Positions 1 to 6,267 of a stretch of 10,169 nt of DNA are shown one piece after another; position 1 is the first letter of the stretch, and each line of letters starts with the position of its first letter. The DNA lies in NCBI GenBank assembly GCA_002347125.1, contig DDXG01000247.1, forward strand, positions 1 to 10,169. Reading direction: 5' to 3'. This DNA is from Phycisphaerales bacterium UBA2266 (GTDB lineage: Bacteria; Planctomycetota; Phycisphaerae; Sedimentisphaerales; Anaerobacaceae). The position numbers and the translations under genes were made by a program. The notes beneath the pieces were generated by a model. The model had not been told where the DNA came from. It was given only the letters and a program-made list of their open reading frames with translations, and ran no database searches.

Positions 1-1286
1 ATCCTGACCTGTACGAAGTGGTCGAAGACCTCCAGGGTCTGTCGGCAACTTTCGGGTCCGTATTGGATATCGCGGCCTTGGGGGCTGTTGAACGAGGGCC
101 AATCGGCGTGCCGGGCCCGCTTGTTGACGACGGACTCTTGAATCGGCAGAAGGACCGAGCCGGTCAGTGTAGAGGCGGGCACCCCCTTGGCCCGCAGAGC
201 CTTGATGCAGCGATCCCGCTGGTCTTTGTCCGCCAGCTCGAAGAAGACCGCATAGCCGATATCTCCCTCCGGGTCCGGCCGATGCCGCAGACGAATACCC
301 GCCAGTTCCTTGATCCCGTCATAGACCACCCCGGCGTGGCTGCGCAATTGCCGGACCATTGTGTCGAGCTTCGATAGCTGCGCCCCCAACACCGCGCCGG
401 TGAACTCGTTCATCCGGAAGTTCTCGCCGGCAAAGGTCTGACCGCGGCCGGACCCCATCCGTTCGGCGAACACCTGCCGTAACTCGCCCATATCATGGAA
501 CCGCGCCGCCCGTGCATAGATGTCAGGATTGTCCGTTACGACGGCACCGCCTTCGCCGGAGGTCATCGTCTTGTTGATCTGGAAACTGTAGATGCCCACA
601 TCGCCCAAAGTCCCCAGCTTCTTGCCCCGATACGACCCCCCTACGCATTGCGCGCAGTCTTCGAGAACCGCAATCCCGTTCTTTCGTGCGACCTGGAGGA
701 TGGGCTCCATATCGCAGGGCCCGCCCAACAGGTGGACGGCGATGACGGCTTTGGTTCGAGGCGTAATCTTGCGCTGGAGGTCCGCCGGGTCTACGTTCAA
801 CGTGCGGTCGATATCGGCAAAAACCGGCAGTGCTCCGGCATGGACGACGCACGTGTAGTCGGACCACCATGTGTAGGCCGGCACGATCACCTCATCGCCG
901 GGCCCGATGCCGAGCCCGGTCACGGCACAGTCCAGGGCGGCCGTGCCTGAGGTTACACCCAGCGCAAAACGGGCGCCCATGTGTCTGGCGAAGGCCTCCT
1001 CGAACCTCAGCACCTTGGTCGGCGTGCCCGGTCCCCAATACCGAAACGGCGAGCCGGACTCCAGGACATCCAGCAGGGCTTGTTTCTCCTGTTCATCAAA
1101 GAACTGCGGGCCGATATAGCCGGGGTCGATATTCGATATGTCCGCCGGTCCGCGGTCCTGACCCGCCCTCAGCGGCCGTAACGGCGAGCCTGCGGCGGCC
1201 CACGATGCCGCAAGGCAGCCGCCGGCCAGTACGTCGCGGCGTGTGAAGCGGCTCATTCTATCCACATTGGGACTGTGATTGACCAT
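1..1286 (-). CDS. Tat-exported DegT/DnrJ/EryC1/StrS family PLP aminotransferase (3' end outside window)
   Basis: The 428 visible residues show a fold-type I PLP aminotransferase of the sugar aminotransferase (DegT/StrS) family. Family landmarks are in order: the phosphate-binding SGTAAL (113-118), the VPAYTW loop (135-140), LEDCAQ (208-213) with Asp210 placed to contact the pyridine nitrogen, and YSFQINKTMTSGEGG (233-247) with Lys239 as the Schiff-base lysine. The active site therefore looks intact. The N-terminus is unusual for this family: SRFTRRDVLAGG (12-23) is a twin-arginine motif followed by an Ala-rich hydrophobic stretch and a possible cut near residues 41-42, so the enzyme is predicted to be periplasmic or cell-envelope located. 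Cytosolic relatives make amino sugars on NDP-sugars; the substrate here is unknown. The start at 1286 is chosen for its perfect Shine-Dalgarno site; Met11 has none. A few dozen C-terminal residues are probably missing beyond base 1. It lies 86 bases downstream of the TIM-barrel gene, probably co-transcribed. Confidence 0.9.
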   Translation of the reverse strand, partial: MVNHSPNVDRMSRFTRRDVLAGGCLAASWAAAGSPLRPLRAGQDRGPADISNIDPGYIGPQFFDEQEKQALLDVLESGSPFRYWGPGTPTKVLRFEEAFARHMGARFALGVTSGTAALDCAVTGLGIGPGDEVIVPAYTWWSDYTCVVHAGALPVFADIDRTLNVDPADLQRKITPRTKAVIAVHLLGGPCDMEPILQVARKNGIAVLEDCAQCVGGSYRGKKLGTLGDVGIYSFQINKTMTSGEGGAVVTDNPDIYARAARFHDMGELRQVFAERMGSGRGQTFAGENFRMNEFTGAVLGAQLSKLDTMVRQLRSHAGVVYDGIKELAGIRLRHRPDPEGDIGYAVFFELADKDQRDRCIKALRAKGVPASTLTGSVLLPIQESVVNKRARHADWPSFNSPQGRDIQYGPESCRQTLEVFDHFVQVR

Positions 1287-1292
1287 AATAGA

Positions 1293-1300
1293 CCTCCTTA
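1293..1300 (-). promoter_or_regulatory. Perfect Shine-Dalgarno site for the DegT gene
   Basis: Read on the minus strand this is TAAGGAGG, fully complementary to the 16S anti-Shine-Dalgarno, with a 6-base spacer to the ATG at 1286. It decides the start in favour of Met1 over the in-frame Met11 and shows that the downstream gene has its own strong translation signal. Confidence 0.85.
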
Positions 1301-1372
1301 CAGTTGCCATCCGGACCGAACCATTCCTTGCAGGATACCGACGAAACACATGCAAGACCCGTGGCGGGCGGA

Positions 1373-2668
1373 TCATTTCATGACCCGGGCCAGGATGCCT
1401 CCACCGGGCGGCAGCGTCAATTGGATGACCGCCTTCTCCGTCGAATGCCATTGAGCCGTCGCAGCATCGAACACATCGAGTTGGGCAGGTCCGCGGAGCA
1501 TCGCCTTGCCCTCGGCCGCGTAATCCAGGTTCACTACAACTACGTGCGTGGTCTCGTCGTGGGCCCCGAAACAGCCCAGAAGCCAGCCGCGCGGGCCCGC
1601 AGAAGACGCCGCGTCATCCAGCCTGAAGGCGGCGTCGGGGGGCAACGGTTCGCAGCCCGGCTCCCGCATCGCCGTATGGTAGACGCCCAGCGAACGCAGG
1701 CGTTGCAGTTCGCCGGCTATAGCGACGAACTCAGGATTGTACGACTTGACGGCATGGAAGAGCGGACCGGGCGTCCCGTCGAGACTCACGAGACTGCCGT
1801 GATGGTTGGGATGCGCGTACACGTAGTAGCTGATGCCCTGGGCCCCATAAGCCAATGTCGTGTAGACCAGGTACCGCAGCTCATCCGGATTGGGCACGCG
1901 CATGGCCTCGGGCGCCCAGGTGCAGGCCTGCACGATGTTCAAGAACGGCACACCGGCATCCTGTGCGGCCCGCCGGATCATCGCCAGGTTCAGGAAATAC
2001 TGGTCGCCGTCGCCCTTGAGCCGGAATTGATAGTGGTCGTAACTGATAAGGGCCGGCTTGACCTGCTCCACGTAGCGGCGCAGATGCTCCCTGTAGGCCG
2101 TGACTACGTCGCCTTCCGTGCCAAGCTGCTGATTATTGGCGTAGGTCGGAAAGAGATTGATGTAGGCCAGATGCGCCGGGTCTCGCTGCCGCAGGTATCC
2201 GACCAGCTCGCCCAGTCCGGTGAACTGCGACGCGCTCGGTTCATCGATGATGTAATAGGCGTAGAGGGCAGGATGGCGGCTGACACGGGAGACCAGCGCA
2301 TCCAACTGCTCGCGGCGGCTCGGATCCTCCAGCGACGCCGGACTGAACAAGCCGTTCATAAGCATCGCTCGAAGACCATGACGCTGCGCCGTATCAAGTT
2401 CCTCCTCGCTGCGACACCAGACAAGGTTGAAACCCCCTTCGACCATCTGCCGCGCCACGCCGTCGGTCAACGCTGGACCGGCCCAGTATGTGGCGATAGG
2501 CGCGCCAATCCCCCATGCGCCGGCGCTCTGAGAACCCGTTTGGGCCCCATGCGAGGAAGACACGCACACAAGATGGCACAAGCACACTACACCAAGGACC
2601 GTCCCGGCGACCGGCGATTTCCAGGCGGCGGAGTCTTTCGATCGAGAAGCAACAACGCGGCTGACCAT
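1373..2668 (-). CDS. Secreted TIM-barrel protein of unknown function, glycoside-hydrolase-like
   Basis: This 431-residue protein starts at an ATG preceded by AAGGAGG with an 8-base spacer. Residues 1-42 look like a Sec signal peptide: charged N-terminus, hydrophobic core around 20-36, and a plausible cut after HGA (40-42). The mature part reads like a (beta/alpha)8 barrel: GFNLVWC (79-85), AYYIIDEPS (137-145), AYINLFPTY (168-176), ISYDHYQF (208-215), FLNIVQA (242-248) and AYGAQGISYYVY (273-284), then a short beta-rich C-terminal domain ending in GGGILARV. The DEP motif at 142-144 resembles the acid/base region of clan GH-A enzymes, but I find no convincing second catalytic Glu, and YYVY replaces the usual strand-7 nucleophile site. 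Proteins with this DEP plus ELR..VY...AYGA pattern are generally left as hypothetical. It may act on or bind a glycan in the periplasm. It is probably the first gene of a unit with the DegT enzyme and is divergent from the glycosidase at 2870. The overlapping plus-strand frame is judged to be a shadow. Confidence 0.8.
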   Translation of the reverse strand: MVSRVVASRSKDSAAWKSPVAGTVLGVVCLCHLVCVSSSHGAQTGSQSAGAWGIGAPIATYWAGPALTDGVARQMVEGGFNLVWCRSEEELDTAQRHGLRAMLMNGLFSPASLEDPSRREQLDALVSRVSRHPALYAYYIIDEPSASQFTGLGELVGYLRQRDPAHLAYINLFPTYANNQQLGTEGDVVTAYREHLRRYVEQVKPALISYDHYQFRLKGDGDQYFLNLAMIRRAAQDAGVPFLNIVQACTWAPEAMRVPNPDELRYLVYTTLAYGAQGISYYVYAHPNHHGSLVSLDGTPGPLFHAVKSYNPEFVAIAGELQRLRSLGVYHTAMREPGCEPLPPDAAFRLDDAASSAGPRGWLLGCFGAHDETTHVVVVNLDYAAEGKAMLRGPAQLDVFDAATAQWHSTEKAVIQLTLPPGGGILARVMK

Positions 2669-2800
2669 GATGGCTGCCTCCTTTCGTTTTCGGACTGAAC
2701 ATCATCCTACCGCATCGCCGGACGTCGGGCTACTGAAATAGCGGCAATGCGCGGTGCGGTTGCCCCGCTGTCCGGTATCCTCGCGGACTCTGCTTTTTTT

Positions 2801-2824
2801 CCGGAAACACCTCCGTGTTTGCGG
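2801..2824. repeat. Inverted repeat in the divergent intergenic region
   Basis: The arms CCGGAAACAC and GTGTTTGCGG flank a CTCC loop: nine pairs with one G-G mismatch. A run of seven T lies before it at 2794-2800 on the plus strand, so it is the wrong way round for a rightward terminator, and on the minus strand the run would be A. It sits just upstream of a TAGAAT box (2826-2831) and could be an operator for the glycosidase gene. No regulator is visible in the window. Confidence 0.4.
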
Positions 2825-2825
2825 T

Positions 2826-2865
2826 TAGAATAGGGATCGACAATCGCTATCCAATCGCAAAGGAG
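2826..2865 (+). promoter_or_regulatory. Candidate -10 box, 7-base direct repeat and ribosome site of the glycosidase gene
   Basis: TAGAAT at 2826-2831 matches five of six positions of the sigma70 -10 box. No good -35 box lies 16-18 bases upstream, so the promoter is weak or activator-dependent if real. CAATCGC occurs twice (2841-2847 and 2852-2858) with an 11-base period, about one helical turn. AAAGGAG (2859-2865) follows with a 4-base spacer to the ATG at 2870; that ribosome site is solid, the rest tentative. Confidence 0.4.
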
Positions 2866-2869
2866 CTTT

Positions 2870-5530
2870 ATGCGGCTTAACACACTGCATCTATCTGCGG
2901 TCATAATGCTGGCTTGTGCTTCGCTGGTGCGGGGCGGCGAGGGGTTTGTCTGGATCGAGGGCGAAGACGCCGCCGACCACACCCTGCAGCGGCACGGCTG
3001 GTACGACAGCGTCAAGAAGGACAATCTCTCCGGCGGCCAATGGCTCTCGCATTTCGCCGCCGGCTCGCCTCCGACCGCCCGCTACGACGTCCAGGTCTCC
3101 CGGCCCGGCCCGCACCACTTCTGGATTCGCGCCAATTCGGTCGCCGCGCCGAGGCTCAGTTACCGCCTGGATAGCGGCCCGTGGGTCGAGGTCAATCTGG
3201 GTAAGGCCGTGGAGAACCTCAACATCGCCTCCGACGGCAAACCCGACATGCGGTTCATCTCGTGGGTCAACGCCGGACAGGTGCAACTGACCGCCGGTCC
3301 GCATTCCATCGAATTCAAGTTCCACAGCGACAACAACAACCATGGCGCCCTCGACTGCTTCGTTCTCTCCCCCTCGCCCTTCATGCCGCGAGGCGCCCTC
3401 AAGCCCGGACAGCGAACGAACAAGGCCAATCCGGGTTATTTCTCCTGGGAGCCGCCGGTCGATGCCTACACCGACGAAGCCCTGCTCGACCTTCGCGAGC
3501 TCAACGAGAAGGTGGCGGGCTCCAGGGGATACGTCAGAGCACAGGGCAATGATTTCGTCCTGGCCGACGGCCGACCGGTCAAGTTCTGGGCCGCCAACGC
3601 CGGCGGCGTCATCCACAGTCTGGACCATGACTCCCACGTCTACCTTGCCCGGCACCTGGCCAAGCGCGGCGTCAACCTGGTCCGCCTTCACGGCGGCATA
3701 TACAGCTCGCGCGATCCGGCCGTCGACAAGCGCAAGCTCGACAACATCCACCATTTCATCTGGGCCCTCAAACAGCAGGGCATCTACACCAAACTGAGCT
3801 TCTACTTCCCGGCGTGGTTCCGCCTTGACCCCTGGCACCGAGAGGGTGACCGGTGGTCCTTCATGGTTCTGTTCTTCGATCCTGACATGCAGCGAATCTA
3901 CTTCAACTGGGCCGATACGCTGCTCAAGAGCCCGAACCCCTACACCGGCGTCCCGCTCGGCCGCGACCCCGCCGTGGCGATGGTGGAGGTTCAGAACGAG
4001 GACAGCCACTTCTTCTGGACGTTCGACAAGAAGAACGCCCCACCGCAGCGATGGGAGACCCTCCAGAGGCTCTACGGTGCATGGCTTACCGAGAAATACG
4101 GTTCTCTGGACAAGGCCCTCGCCGCCTGGGCCGGCCAACGCAACCCCGAGGATCACCCCGACGATGGCCGCATGGAGCTGCTTTCGGCCTGGAACATGAC
4201 CGGCGACGGCCTGCGAGCGGCGCCCGCCAATCGCGCACGCGCATCCGACCAGGTGCGTTTTCTCACGGAGAACATGCGGGGCTTCTATGAAAAGGCGATA
4301 AGCCATTTCCGAACCGAGTGCGGTTACACGGGGCTGGTCTCCTGCGGCAACTGGCGCACCGCCGATGCGAGCCTGCTGGATCCGCTGGAGCAGTATTGCT
4401 ATACGGCCGGCGACGTCATCGACCACCACGGCTACTTCGACCACAACCACAAAGGCGACGGGGCCACTTGGTCCGTCCGCCCCGGCCACACCTTCGCCAG
4501 CCAGTCCTCGCTGCACCTGCGGTTGGCCAATCCGTTGCCCTTCATAGAAATCGACGGCCGGCCAAGCATCACCTCCGAAATCGGTTGGCCCATGCCCAAC
4601 ATGTACCGCGCCGAGTGGCCCTTCCTGACGGCCGCCTACGGAGCCCTCAACGGTCTCGACGCCGTCTGCCACTTCAGTATCGGCAGCGCAAGCTGGGACC
4701 AAAGCGTCGGCAAGTTCCCCATGAACACACCCGCCGTCCTGGGCAGCTTCTTCGCCACGGCCCTGCTCTACCGCAACGGCTACGTCCGCCAGGCGTCAAG
4801 CGTGGTTCAGGAGCACCTCCCGGTGGAGGACCTGCTAGCCCTAAGAGGCTCCCGGGTGTTCGTGCGTGCCGCCATGGACCAGTTGCGCGCCGACCAGGTT
4901 CCCGCGGGCGGCTCCGGCAGGATCGAGCAGGCCATTGACCCGGCGACCTTCTACATCGGCCGCGTCACCCGTTCCTTCGAGGGCAAGCCCGAAGACTCCC
5001 GGATCATGGACCTGAGCAAGTCCATCAATCGCCAGGCAGCCACCATCACAAGCGCCACCGGCGAATTGACCCTCGACTACGGCAACGGCATGGTGACCAT
5101 GAACACCCCGAAGGCCCAGGGAGCAGCCGGCTTCCTCGGCGGCCGGGACGCCATCCGCCTGAGCCAGGTCGCCATCAAGATGGATAACGAATACGGCACG
5201 GTTATCGTCGTTTCCCTCGACGACCGGCCGATAGAGACATCGGGCAATATCCTCATCCAGTGCATGACTATCGACCAGCTTTGCGGCTGGGAGACCTCCG
5301 AAGCCGGCGGCGCCGGCGGCACGATTCGCAGCGTCGGTTCCGCCCCCTGGGGCCTCCAGAGAATCGCCGCGACGGTCACATTGCGGCTGAGAGACGCCGG
5401 TTCCCCCCGTGCCGTGGCCTGTGACGAGAACGGCTATGCGACCGATAAGCAGACCTCCATTGCCCAAGGCCCCGACGGCCTGACCGTCCACATCGATGAA
5501 ACATCGCCCTATACGGTCCTGCTGCGGTAG
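2870..5530 (+). CDS. Secreted GH5-like (clan GH-A) glycosidase with N-terminal CBM6/35-like domain
   Basis: The 886-residue protein begins with a Sec-type signal (about 1-22). Residues 26-168 form a jelly-roll carbohydrate-binding module of CBM6/CBM35 type: it opens FVWIEGEDA, contains RPGPHHFWIRA (78-88) and ends with SIEFKFHSDNN...LDCFVLSP. From about 220 a catalytic (beta/alpha)8 domain follows. VNLVRLHGG (268-276) gives the strand-2 Arg272/His274; MVEVQNEDS (371-379) gives Asn376-Glu377 as the acid/base pair; DHHGYF (518-523) fits the His-x-Tyr region; ITSEIGWP (567-574) gives Glu570 as the probable nucleophile; and Trp609 may be the strand-8 aromatic. Both catalytic carboxylates are present, so a retaining beta-glycosidase is the best reading. 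Residues from about 650 to 886 look like beta-sandwich accessory domains. Length exceeds simple GH5 enzymes because of these. The polysaccharide cannot be named. It stands alone on its strand and converges with the gene ending at 5549, only 18 bases away. Confidence 0.87.
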   Translation: MRLNTLHLSAVIMLACASLVRGGEGFVWIEGEDAADHTLQRHGWYDSVKKDNLSGGQWLSHFAAGSPPTARYDVQVSRPGPHHFWIRANSVAAPRLSYRLDSGPWVEVNLGKAVENLNIASDGKPDMRFISWVNAGQVQLTAGPHSIEFKFHSDNNNHGALDCFVLSPSPFMPRGALKPGQRTNKANPGYFSWEPPVDAYTDEALLDLRELNEKVAGSRGYVRAQGNDFVLADGRPVKFWAANAGGVIHSLDHDSHVYLARHLAKRGVNLVRLHGGIYSSRDPAVDKRKLDNIHHFIWALKQQGIYTKLSFYFPAWFRLDPWHREGDRWSFMVLFFDPDMQRIYFNWADTLLKSPNPYTGVPLGRDPAVAMVEVQNEDSHFFWTFDKKNAPPQRWETLQRLYGAWLTEKYGSLDKALAAWAGQRNPEDHPDDGRMELLSAWNMTGDGLRAAPANRARASDQVRFLTENMRGFYEKAISHFRTECGYTGLVSCGNWRTADASLLDPLEQYCYTAGDVIDHHGYFDHNHKGDGATWSVRPGHTFASQSSLHLRLANPLPFIEIDGRPSITSEIGWPMPNMYRAEWPFLTAAYGALNGLDAVCHFSIGSASWDQSVGKFPMNTPAVLGSFFATALLYRNGYVRQASSVVQEHLPVEDLLALRGSRVFVRAAMDQLRADQVPAGGSGRIEQAIDPATFYIGRVTRSFEGKPEDSRIMDLSKSINRQAATITSATGELTLDYGNGMVTMNTPKAQGAAGFLGGRDAIRLSQVAIKMDNEYGTVIVVSLDDRPIETSGNILIQCMTIDQLCGWETSEAGGAGGTIRSVGSAPWGLQRIAATVTLRLRDAGSPRAVACDENGYATDKQTSIAQGPDGLTVHIDETSPYTVLLR

Positions 5531-5548
5531 CCCCGCGAAGACCGCCGG

Positions 5549-5980
5549 TTACGACGAAGACGCCCCACCGTAGGCAGGGCCCACGCTGTAATGGTGCACC
5601 TTCGCCGATGCAGGATGGTCGTAGTCATCCGGGTAGAGGTGAATGCCCACGCCGAAATCGACTCCCGGCAGCGTGAACCGCTCCGCATCACCGGCCTGGA
5701 TGAATCCCTGCGCCTCAAGCTGTTCGGCCGCCTCCAGCCATTGCGAGCCTACACGGATCCCGTAGAAGCCGCACTCGTCGTCCATGATCACCGCCCCGGC
5801 GAACACGTAGCCCTTCTGCGGGTCGAACAGGAACACCGACATCCCCGCCACCGCTCCCGACACCGGTTCAGGCTCATCAAGTTCGAGCAACCGACAGACC
5901 TCCTCGAACGGCGTCTCCATCAGCGAGATGAATCGCTCAAGGTTGAGTATCTCTACGTTTTCACTGGGTTCACCGGCCAC
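5549..5980 (-). CDS. Small conserved-looking protein of unknown function
   Basis: This encodes 143 residues from a GTG start. AAGGAG at 5986-5991 lies 5 bases upstream, and a well-formed sigma70 promoter sits further up (6033-6060), which together make this a real gene rather than a shadow. No signal peptide or membrane segment is visible, so it is predicted to be cytoplasmic. It is acidic: an N-terminal helical part (ERFISLMETPFEEVCRLLEL, about 15-34) is followed by a compact alpha/beta-like region with MSVFLFDPQKGYVF (47-60), a helix near 77-92 and a final VDFGVGIHLYPDD segment (107-119). The tail ends Gly/Ser-rich. I do not recognise the family. The size and acidity would fit an immunity-like or small regulatory protein, but no toxin partner is present in the window, so this is no more than a possibility. 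It is divergent from the giant coiled-coil gene and shares its control region. Confidence 0.7.
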   Translation of the reverse strand: MAGEPSENVEILNLERFISLMETPFEEVCRLLELDEPEPVSGAVAGMSVFLFDPQKGYVFAGAVIMDDECGFYGIRVGSQWLEAAEQLEAQGFIQAGDAERFTLPGVDFGVGIHLYPDDYDHPASAKVHHYSVGPAYGGASSS

Positions 5981-6028
5981 AAGGGCTCCTTCACATCATG
6001 TCATGCAGTGCTTTCGGCTCGCCGCCGC

Positions 6029-6043
6029 GCGCATTCTATGCGC
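6029..6043. repeat. 15-base palindrome over the leftward -10 box
   Basis: GCGCAT and ATGCGC are perfect inverted arms around TCT, and they overlap the -10 hexamer of the leftward promoter (6033-6038). This placement suits a repressor operator, though a GC-rich genome can give such short arms by chance. Confidence 0.4.
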
Positions 6044-6060
6044 TTTGTTCGTCCGGTCAA
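6033..6060 (-). promoter_or_regulatory. Leftward sigma70-type promoter for the gene at 5549-5980
   Basis: On the minus strand TTGACC (6060-6055) and TAGAAT (6038-6033) are separated by 16 bases; each matches five of six consensus positions. Transcription would begin near 6026, giving a leader of about 45 bases before the GTG at 5980. Confidence 0.6.
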
Positions 6061-6112
6061 GCCTGCGCCGCCGGTCGCATCGGGTTTCTTCAATCATCGC
6101 CACGCCTCGGCA

Positions 6113-6141
6113 TTGACGCACGGCCCGATATATGCTATTGT
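6113..6141 (+). promoter_or_regulatory. Rightward sigma70-type promoter for the giant coiled-coil gene
   Basis: TTGACG (6113-6118) and TATTGT (6136-6141) are separated by the optimal 17 bases. TGC immediately before the -10 supplies an extended -10 element. The start would be near 6148, leaving a leader of about 120 bases before the ATG at 6268. Confidence 0.55.
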
Positions 6142-6145
6142 GGCC

Positions 6146-6163
6146 CCCGGACTCGAATCCGGG
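6146..6163. repeat. 18-base near-perfect palindrome at the predicted rightward start site
   Basis: CCCGGACTCGAATCCGGG matches its own reverse complement at 16 of 18 positions, with perfect 6-base arms. It covers the predicted transcription start, so it could be a DNA operator or a 5'-end hairpin on the transcript. It superficially resembles a tRNA T-arm, but no tRNA surrounds it. Confidence 0.5.
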
Positions 6164-6175
6164 AATTCGCTCAAG

Positions 6176-6193
6176 GATGGGGCATCCCCCATC
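6176..6193 (+). other. Leader hairpin upstream of the giant coiled-coil gene
   Basis: GATGGGG and CCCCATC form seven perfect pairs around a CATC tetraloop. No T run follows (the next bases are GCCGGCG), so it is not an intrinsic terminator. It lies 12 bases after the 18-base palindrome, in the middle of the predicted leader, and may affect stability or translation. Confidence 0.45.
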
Positions 6194-6267
6194 GCCGGCG
6201 TTCGGACTCCAGACATTGGATGCACATGTAACGAGGAGTGGTATCCACGCGTTGGGATTTCAAGCCG

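Noticed and set aside
18..1246. Several plus-strand frames of 60-150 codons at the left end
   Set aside because: All lie antisense to the DegT aminotransferase, whose active-site motifs are unmistakable.
1304..2698. 464-codon plus-strand frame opposite the TIM-barrel gene
   Set aside because: The product is Arg/Gly/His-rich without domain character, while the minus strand has a signal peptide, barrel motifs and a strong Shine-Dalgarno. It is an antisense shadow of GC-rich codon usage.
2794..2824. Rho-independent terminator from T run plus hairpin
   Set aside because: The T run precedes the hairpin on the plus strand and is an A run on the minus strand, so neither orientation gives hairpin then U tract.
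2891..4702. 603-codon minus-strand frame opposite the glycosidase
   Set aside because: It shows no recognisable motif and is Val/Gly-rich; the plus strand has CBM and catalytic GH-A motifs.
5524..5545. Terminator between the convergent genes
   Set aside because: Only a five-pair GCGGT/ACCGC stem with a 12-base loop and no T run; too weak to call.
6144..6170. Possible tRNA T-arm (CTCGAAT within GC stem)
   Set aside because: No anticodon arm, D arm or acceptor stem can be built around it; it is better read as a palindrome at a promoter start.
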